From DASUAO01 sp046484625 (GTDB taxonomy: Bacteria; Actinomycetota; Acidimicrobiia; IMCC26256; PALSA-555), in contig JAWOIO010000122.1 in NCBI GenBank assembly GCA_046484625.1, positions 1 through 16,471 on the forward strand: 16,471 bases of DNA, read 5' to 3'. Below are positions 12,010-16,471 of the stretch, piece after piece (the first letter of the stretch is position 1; each line of letters opens with the position of its first letter). Made by a program: the position numbers and the translations under genes. The notes under the pieces were generated by a model. That model saw only the letters and a program-made list of their open reading frames with translations, was not told where the DNA came from and did no database searches.

Positions 12010-12650
12010 GCTCCGCTCCGCGCCAGCATCAGGTCGTAGTCGGCGGGGACGTCCACGTCGAAGGCCAGGTCGACGCGACGCACCACGACCACGTCGAGCC
12101 CGAGCCCGTGCGCGGTCGCCTCATGGCGCAGGAACGAGCCCGGCCCATAGGAGAACGGGAAGGTTCGGGGGAGAGGAATGGAGCACACGTTGGTGCCGTC
12201 GTCACGGTGACACGGGACGAGGACGACGTCGCGGGGCCCGGCGGCTTCGACAAGCGGCGCGAGGGGACCCGCATCCGGGAGATCGGCGTGCGCGACGATC
12301 GCGCGACGAAATCCTCGGTCGGCAAGATGGTCGGACCCGGCTGCCGCGGCGCCGTCCAGGCCGGTGCCGGGATCGTCGAGGACCTCAGCGCCGGCGTCGA
12401 GCGCCCACGAGCGGACTTCGGGGGCGGACGACACGACCACGACCGGAAGCGGTGCCGCGGCACGCACCACGCGGGTGGCGAGGTCGCGGGCGAGGTCGGC
12501 GCGCGCGACCTCGGACAGGCGCTCGGCGAGTCGCTCCTTCGCACCGTGGAAGGACCGGATCGGGATGACGACGCCCACCGCTGCGACTTGGTCGCCGTGG
12601 CCCGGCGCGTCGTCGGAGGTCGGTCCAGAGGACGCTGCAGGAAGGCCCAT
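12006..12650 (-). CDS. cofC: 2-phospho-L-lactate (or phosphoenolpyruvate) guanylyltransferase
   Basis: CofC/FbiD activates phospholactate or phosphoenolpyruvate with GTP in coenzyme F420 synthesis. The 214 residues have the MobA-like nucleotidyltransferase start VVIPIRSFHGAKERLAERLS (27-46), HADLPDAGPLAPL (121-133), and the family-defining DDGTNVCSIPLPRTFPFSYG (150-169) with PGSFLRHEATAHG after it. The end DLAFDVDVPADYDLML is also typical. ATG at 12650 gives normal length; a GTG at codon 26 would remove a poorly conserved leader. The frame is open far upstream, but that part is the shadow of plsC. A TAGCAT box ten bases upstream suggests a short or absent leader. It diverges from plsC by 21 bp and overlaps the deacetylase by 4 bp. 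Confidence 0.88.
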   Translation of the reverse strand: MGLPAASSGPTSDDAPGHGDQVAAVGVVIPIRSFHGAKERLAERLSEVARADLARDLATRVVRAAAPLPVVVVSSAPEVRSWALDAGAEVLDDPGTGLDGAAAAGSDHLADRGFRRAIVAHADLPDAGPLAPLVEAAGPRDVVLVPCHRDDGTNVCSIPLPRTFPFSYGPGSFLRHEATAHGLGLDVVVVRRVDLAFDVDVPADYDLMLARSGA

Positions 12651-12659
12651 CGGCCTGCG

Positions 12660-12666
12660 TATGCTA
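12660..12666. promoter_or_regulatory. Shared divergent -10 element of plsC and cofC
   Basis: The heptamer TATGCTA reads as TATGCT on the plus strand (12660-12665), six bases before the plsC GTG. It reads as TAGCAT on the minus strand (12666-12661), ten bases before the cofC ATG. One near-symmetrical -10 box could therefore serve both directions. No convincing -35 boxes are seen. Confidence 0.4.
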
Positions 12667-12671
12667 CCGGC

Positions 12672-13394
12672 GTGGAGCCGGTCTACGCCTTGGCGCGCGG
12701 CGCGCTCGTACCGCCGTTGCGGCATGGGCTGCGCTGGACGATCGAAGGCGCGCATCGCATCCCCACGTACGGGCCGGTCGTGCTCGCGAGCAACCACGTC
12801 TCGTACCTCGACCCGCTCCTCCTCGCGTACGTCGCCGACCGCCGCCGTCGCCGCGTCCGCTTCCTCGCCAAGGCCGAGCTCTTCGACAAGGCCAGTCTCG
12901 CGTGGGCGCTCCGCCAGGTCCGTCAGATCCCCGTGCAGCGGAACACAACGGACGCGGCCTCGTCGCTCGATGCTGCGATCGCGGCACTGGGCGCCGGCGA
13001 GTGTGTGACCGTCTTCCCCGAGGGGACGATCTCGCTCGACCTCGAGCCCATGGCGGGCAAGACCGGGACCGCGCGCCTGGCCGCTGCGACCGGGGTCCCG
13101 GTGACCCCGGTCGGCCTGTGGGGTGGCCATCGCATCCTGTTCAAGGGCCGCAAGCCCCGGTGGCGCACGGGCGTCGCAGTGACGGCCGTGGTGGGAGCGC
13201 CCGTCCGGGTCGGTCCCTCCGAGGATCTCTACGCGGCGACGGATCGGATCATGGAGGCGATCGCGGCGTGCGTCGGTCGCGCCCGGGCGATCTATCCCCA
13301 GCGTCCGCGCCCCGGCGAGGACGACTGGTGGCGCCGTGGCGAGCGCACGGCGGTCGCCCGCCCGGCGGTGCGCAGCGGGGGAGCACACCCGTGA
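12672..13394 (+). CDS. plsC: 1-acyl-sn-glycerol-3-phosphate acyltransferase
   Basis: PlsC transfers a fatty acyl group to lysophosphatidic acid to make phosphatidic acid at the inner membrane. The 240 residues carry the family blocks in order: NHVSYLD (41-47, the NHx4D catalytic motif), QIPVQRN (85-91), FPEGTI (115-120) and VPVTPVGLWG (142-151). The C-terminus is Arg-rich. The start is GTG at 12672, six bases after TATGCT, which fits a leaderless mRNA; the longer upstream frame is the shadow of cofC. The stop overlaps the GTG of gpsA (GTGA). The next gene makes the glycerol-3-phosphate backbone, so the pair forms a small phospholipid operon. Acyl donor and chain position are inferred from the family. 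Confidence 0.92.
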   Translation: MEPVYALARGALVPPLRHGLRWTIEGAHRIPTYGPVVLASNHVSYLDPLLLAYVADRRRRRVRFLAKAELFDKASLAWALRQVRQIPVQRNTTDAASSLDAAIAALGAGECVTVFPEGTISLDLEPMAGKTGTARLAAATGVPVTPVGLWGGHRILFKGRKPRWRTGVAVTAVVGAPVRVGPSEDLYAATDRIMEAIAACVGRARAIYPQRPRPGEDDWWRRGERTAVARPAVRSGGAHP

Positions 13395-14422
13395 GCCCGT
13401 CGGAGGGATCTCCCCGGCGTGTCGTGGTGATCGGCGCCGGGTCGTGGGGTACGGCCGTCGCGGCGATCGTCGCCGAGCATGCCGATGTCACCTTGTGGGC
13501 CCGTGATCCGGAACTCGCCGCGACGATCGACAGTCGTCACGAGAACCCGCGCTACCTCGCCGGGATCGCGCTTCCGGAGCAGCTGCGGTCGACGGCCGAC
13601 CTCGTCGCCGCATGCGGGGGTGCGTCGGTCGTGATCGTCGGCGTCCCCTCCCACGGGCTACGAGCGGTGCTTGCCGAGGCGAGCGCCGAGATCGACGACG
13701 ACGTCGAGATCGTGAGCCTGTCGAAGGGCGTGGAGCAGGGGACGTACCTGCGCATGACCGAGGTCATCGCCGAGGTGCTCCCCGACCACCGGAAGGACCG
13801 CATCGGTGTCCTGACCGGACCGAACCTCGCCCGGGAGGTCGCCGAAGGGCAGCCGACAGCGTCCGTGGTCGCGATCGGTGATCCCGACGCCGCGTCGCAG
13901 CTCCAGCAGCTGTTCATGACGAACTCCTTCCGCGTGTACACGAACCCCGATGTCGTCGGGTGCGAGATCGCCGGCGCGTTGAAGAACGTCATCGCCATCG
14001 CGACCGGGATCGCCGCCGGCCTCGGCTACGGCGACAACACGAAGGCCGCCTTGATGACCCGCGGGCTCGCCGAGCTCGCGCGGCTCGGCGTCGCGCTCGG
14101 CGGCGACCCACTCACGTTCTCCGGCCTCGCGGGGATGGGAGATCTCGTGGCAACGTGCACGAGCGAGCAGAGCAGGAACCGCCATGTCGGGTTCCAGCTC
14201 GGCTGCGGGCGTCCCCTCGACGAGATCGTCGCCGAGATGAACATGGTCGCCGAAGGTGTGAAGAGCACTCCGGCGGTGCTCGAGCTCGCGCGCCGCAACG
14301 AAGTGGACGCGCCGATCGCCGCGATCGTGGGCGCGGTCCTGTACGACGGTGCGCGCCCCGAGTCGATCGTTCCGACGCTCATGCTGCGCGAGGCCAAGGC
14401 CGAGCTCGACGGTATCCGTTGA
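13391..14422 (+). CDS. gpsA: Glycerol-3-phosphate dehydrogenase [NAD(P)+]
   Basis: GpsA reduces dihydroxyacetone phosphate to sn-glycerol 3-phosphate for phospholipid synthesis. The 343 residues match the family (about 330-345). The nucleotide site is VVVIGAGSWGTAVA (11-24). LTGPNLAREVAEG (141-153), catalytic Lys198 in CEIAGALKNVIAIATGI (191-207), GDNTKAALMTRGLAE (214-228) and SRNRHVG (261-267) are all present. GTG at 13391 overlaps the plsC stop by 4 bp and has an excellent GGGGGAG site (13377-13383) with seven-base spacing. The next gene in turn overlaps its stop (TTGA), so plsC, gpsA and the unknown gene are probably one operon. Confidence 0.96.
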   Translation: MSPSEGSPRRVVVIGAGSWGTAVAAIVAEHADVTLWARDPELAATIDSRHENPRYLAGIALPEQLRSTADLVAACGGASVVIVGVPSHGLRAVLAEASAEIDDDVEIVSLSKGVEQGTYLRMTEVIAEVLPDHRKDRIGVLTGPNLAREVAEGQPTASVVAIGDPDAASQLQQLFMTNSFRVYTNPDVVGCEIAGALKNVIAIATGIAAGLGYGDNTKAALMTRGLAELARLGVALGGDPLTFSGLAGMGDLVATCTSEQSRNRHVGFQLGCGRPLDEIVAEMNMVAEGVKSTPAVLELARRNEVDAPIAAIVGAVLYDGARPESIVPTLMLREAKAELDGIR

Positions 14423-15624
14423 CCTCCGTCGGAGTCCTCGACGAGCCCCCGCTCGCTCGAGTCGACGGTCACGGTGGTGTCTCGTTCCTCGAGGCGACGT
14501 GGTCGCTCGACTGGTGGATCGGTGGCGACGACCGCTGGTACGTGCCTCGTCACGAGGCGACCGTCCGCCAGACGCGCGTCGACGAGCGACCCGTCGTGCG
14601 GACCGCAGTGCGCATCCCAGGAGGAGACGCAGTCCAGTACGTCTACGGCGTCGGCGGGACCGGCGACGCCGACCCGCTGGTGGTCGTCGAGATCGAGAAC
14701 GACTCCCCGGCCCCGTTCGTGGTGGCCCTCGTGGCTCGCCACGTGCAGTCGATCTCGGTCGACGGCTCGGTGGCCCGGATCGACCGCCGTCCCGCGGTCG
14801 TGATGCCGCGCCCGCCTTCGCGGTGGTCGGTCACCACCGGTCGATCCACCGAGTTCGAGGTGCTGGGTGGCGCGGCGCGTGAAGGTCCGTTTCCCGCGAC
14901 CCGCGATCGCGCCGCGCGGATCGAGGCGGCGCTGCTGCACCCCGTCCCGCATCGCGGGCGACTGCGCATCGCGCTCGGTGTCGGTCACTCGACGTGCGCG
15001 GTCGCCGATCTCCCGGCGCTCCCGGGGCCCGACGACGCAGCCCGGGCCTGGACTGCGATGCTCGACCGCGGGATGCGGGTCGACGTACCGGACCCGCACG
15101 TGATGCGTGCTGTCGACGCCGCCCGATCGGACGCGCTCCTCGCGGGAGGTCTCCGGCGGCCGTCCGGTGAGGTGGTCGCCGCGCTCGAGGACTGGGGGTT
15201 CGACTCGGAGGCCATCGCCGCGTGGCGTCGGCTCCCCGGGCGGGAGCGGCGCCGGGCGCGCGTACGCCCGGGGCGTCCGGCCCGTTGGGACGAAGTGGAG
15301 GCGCTCGCCGGTGACGGGCCAGGCCCGGCACTGCTCCTGGCACTCCGCGGGCTGCTCGCGTACGAGTCGCCGACCGAAGCCGACGGCGACCCCACGATCA
15401 CGCTGCTGGCCGATCTCCCGGTGGCGTGGAGAGGGCAGCCGGTCGAGGTCCGTGCGGCGCCGACGCGGCGGGGTCCGGTCTCGTTCGCGGTGCGATGGCA
15501 CGGCGCCCGGCCCGCGGTGCTCTGGGACGCTCCCGCGGGGACGCGGCTCGTCGCGCCGGGCCTGGACCCCGGCTGGTCGACCGAGGAACCTACGGGCGAG
15601 GCGCTGCTGGCGGCCCCGACATGA
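14419..15624 (+). CDS. Unrecognised 401-residue protein downstream of gpsA
   Basis: I do not recognise this family. The likely start is TTG at 14419, overlapping the gpsA stop by 4 bp (TTGA); no strong ribosome site is visible, so translation would depend on coupling. Residues 20-200 look beta-rich and contain many aromatics: FLEATWSLDWWIGGDDRWYV (23-42), VVVEIENDSPAPFVVALVAR (88-107), RLRIALGVGHS. Residues 205-270 look helical, with VDVPDPHVMRAVDAARSDAL (221-240) and LEDWGFDSEAIAAWRRL. A beta-sandwich followed by helices, with this helical style, is reminiscent of some alpha/alpha-barrel glycosidases, and an alpha-mannosidase is encoded next door on the other strand. That is weak inference. 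No signal peptide or membrane helix is seen. It ends 12 bp from the convergent gene. Confidence 0.8.
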   Translation: MTSVGVLDEPPLARVDGHGGVSFLEATWSLDWWIGGDDRWYVPRHEATVRQTRVDERPVVRTAVRIPGGDAVQYVYGVGGTGDADPLVVVEIENDSPAPFVVALVARHVQSISVDGSVARIDRRPAVVMPRPPSRWSVTTGRSTEFEVLGGAAREGPFPATRDRAARIEAALLHPVPHRGRLRIALGVGHSTCAVADLPALPGPDDAARAWTAMLDRGMRVDVPDPHVMRAVDAARSDALLAGGLRRPSGEVVAALEDWGFDSEAIAAWRRLPGRERRRARVRPGRPARWDEVEALAGDGPGPALLLALRGLLAYESPTEADGDPTITLLADLPVAWRGQPVEVRAAPTRRGPVSFAVRWHGARPAVLWDAPAGTRLVAPGLDPGWSTEEPTGEALLAAPT

Positions 15625-15636
15625 GCCCGGCCTCGG

Positions 15637-16471
15637 TCAGTCGCTCGAGAGCCGCACCGTCGCGATCTGGTCGGGTCGGAGCGCCAGCTCGCCGGTGAAC
15701 GCCTCGGTCGGCTGCCCCCGAAGGTCGATCACGTCGCCGGCCACCGGTGCACCGTCGCGTGTGATGCGCAGGGTCGACGCATCGGGGAGCGGGTTGTGGG
15801 CGCGGACCACCAGCGCTCCCCCTTCGCGGAGCACGGCCGAGATCTCCGCGCCCACGACGGAGAGGTGGCACCCATCGGGTTCGAGGTCCGCGCCGGGACC
15901 GCCGCGGACGCGTCCTCGTTCGAGACCGACGAGGAAGTCGTCGGCCGCCCCGTGGACGTCGGCGTCGTGCCAGGCGCCGCGATGGGGGAGGACGGCGTAG
16001 TCGACGACGTGGTGGCCGTGGAGCTGCGGGCCCTCGACCGGCATGGGGGGCCCGGCGGGGTCGGGGCGCAGGGCGATCTCGAGCCGGGACAGGTAGCCGG
16101 TCGCCCGCAGGAGCGTCAGCGCGAGCTCGCGGCCACGCGGTCCGGGAGCGGCGTCGTCGGTGATCACTTCGTACTCGAGCAGGCCGTCGTGGAGCAGGGC
16201 GAGCCCCCGCTCGCCGTCGGAGCAGTCGACGAACCGCCGCGAGACGAACGTGGGGAGACCGTGCTCGCTCGGACCGCCCTCGGCGGTGAGCCCCCGGTGG
16301 ACGACGGTGAACGCGCACTCGGCGTCGGATCCGGCGACCGGCGCCGGGAGCGGGAAGTGCGCCCGCAACCGGTGATCACGCGCGGTGTTGTCGATCTCGG
16401 CGTGGACGCGCAGGAACCGTTCGTCGCAGCGCAGCTCGAGCGTCGTCCGGACCTCGACGACGGTCGTGTCG
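15637..16471 (-). CDS. Alpha-mannosidase, GH38-type, C-terminal part (partial)
   Basis: About 278 codons are visible; the gene starts beyond the right edge of the window. The readable part matches the C-terminal beta domains of family GH38 alpha-mannosidases: LELRCDERFLRVHAEIDNTA, then DHRLRAHFPLP, ECAFTVVHRGL, the tract PTFVSRRFVDC, LALLHDGLLEYEV and RELALTLLRATGYLSR, and a final beta-sandwich with VVRAHNPLPDASTLRI. These enzymes cleave alpha-mannosyl bonds in glycans; the zinc-binding catalytic domain is outside the window, so activity cannot be judged. It converges with the unrecognised 401-residue gene with a 12-bp gap. Substrate is unknown; glycogen-like, mannan or glycolipid roles are open. 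Confidence 0.88.
   Translation of the reverse strand, partial: DTTVVEVRTTLELRCDERFLRVHAEIDNTARDHRLRAHFPLPAPVAGSDAECAFTVVHRGLTAEGGPSEHGLPTFVSRRFVDCSDGERGLALLHDGLLEYEVITDDAAPGPRGRELALTLLRATGYLSRLEIALRPDPAGPPMPVEGPQLHGHHVVDYAVLPHRGAWHDADVHGAADDFLVGLERGRVRGGPGADLEPDGCHLSVVGAEISAVLREGGALVVRAHNPLPDASTLRITRDGAPVAGDVIDLRGQPTEAFTGELALRPDQIATVRLSSD

Noticed and set aside
12651..13388. Upstream extension of the cofC frame to a 460-residue protein
   Set aside because: The extension is antisense to plsC, has no MobA-like or other motif, and CofC proteins are normally about 200-220 residues.

Overview
This is a GC-rich window (about 70 % G+C by eye) of bacterial chromosome. The organism is probably a member of the Actinomycetota, and Acidimicrobiia is my best guess. 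The reasons are: many GTG/TTG starts; starts placed a few bases behind TANNNT-type -10 boxes, as in leaderless mRNAs; a CofC-type coenzyme F420 gene; a lysine-rich histone-like tail protein next to HU; and a glutamyl-tRNA synthetase beside both tRNA-Gln and tRNA-Glu. The taxonomy is inference. No mobile element, integrase or CRISPR array is visible, so this looks like core chromosome with local repeat activity.

Layout. 1-1939 (minus): greA, then leuC, then the first codons of leuD. 2022-2867 (plus): a DMT/EamA-type permease. 2927-7270 (plus): a branched-chain amino-acid operon with a promoter, a ten-codon leader peptide (Ile-Val-Val-Ile codons) and an attenuator-type terminator, followed by leuB, ilvE, cimA and an unrecognised gene. 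7345-7671: a 108-codon acyl-CoA dehydrogenase gene lacking its whole middle. 7689-9979: gltX, a DUF218/YdcF-like membrane-anchored protein whose stop codon lies inside tRNA-Gln(CTG), then tRNA-Glu(CTC). 9980-10423: non-coding DNA with a strong hairpin, short tandem repeats and the HU promoter. 10424-11113: HU and a separate Lys/Arg/Ala/Pro repeat protein. 11134-11279: a terminator and a 14-bp tandem array. 11269-12650 (minus): cofC overlapping a PIG-L/LmbE-type deacetylase. 12672-15624 (plus): plsC, gpsA and an unrecognised 401-residue protein, each overlapping the next by 4 bp. 15637-16471 (minus): the C-terminal part of a GH38-type alpha-mannosidase that runs off the right edge.

How the genes fit together. 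CimA makes citramalate from pyruvate and acetyl-CoA. LeuCD and LeuB carry citramalate on to 2-oxobutyrate for isoleucine and also serve leucine synthesis. IlvE performs the last transamination. The leader reads Ile and Val codons but no Leu codon, which suits an operon with CimA and IlvE. PlsC and GpsA both act at the start of phospholipid synthesis. CofC is a step in F420 synthesis. GltX in an organism without GlnRS would charge both neighbouring tRNAs.

The most interesting signals are the leader-peptide attenuator, the apparently split HU/tail pair, the palindromic element inside the 5' end of cimA, the internally deleted acyl-CoA dehydrogenase, the stop codon inside a tRNA gene, and the 14-bp tandem array touching the deacetylase stop codon. 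I found no obvious new defence or biosynthetic system. The two unrecognised proteins (6719-7270 and 14419-15624) are the best candidates for undescribed function.
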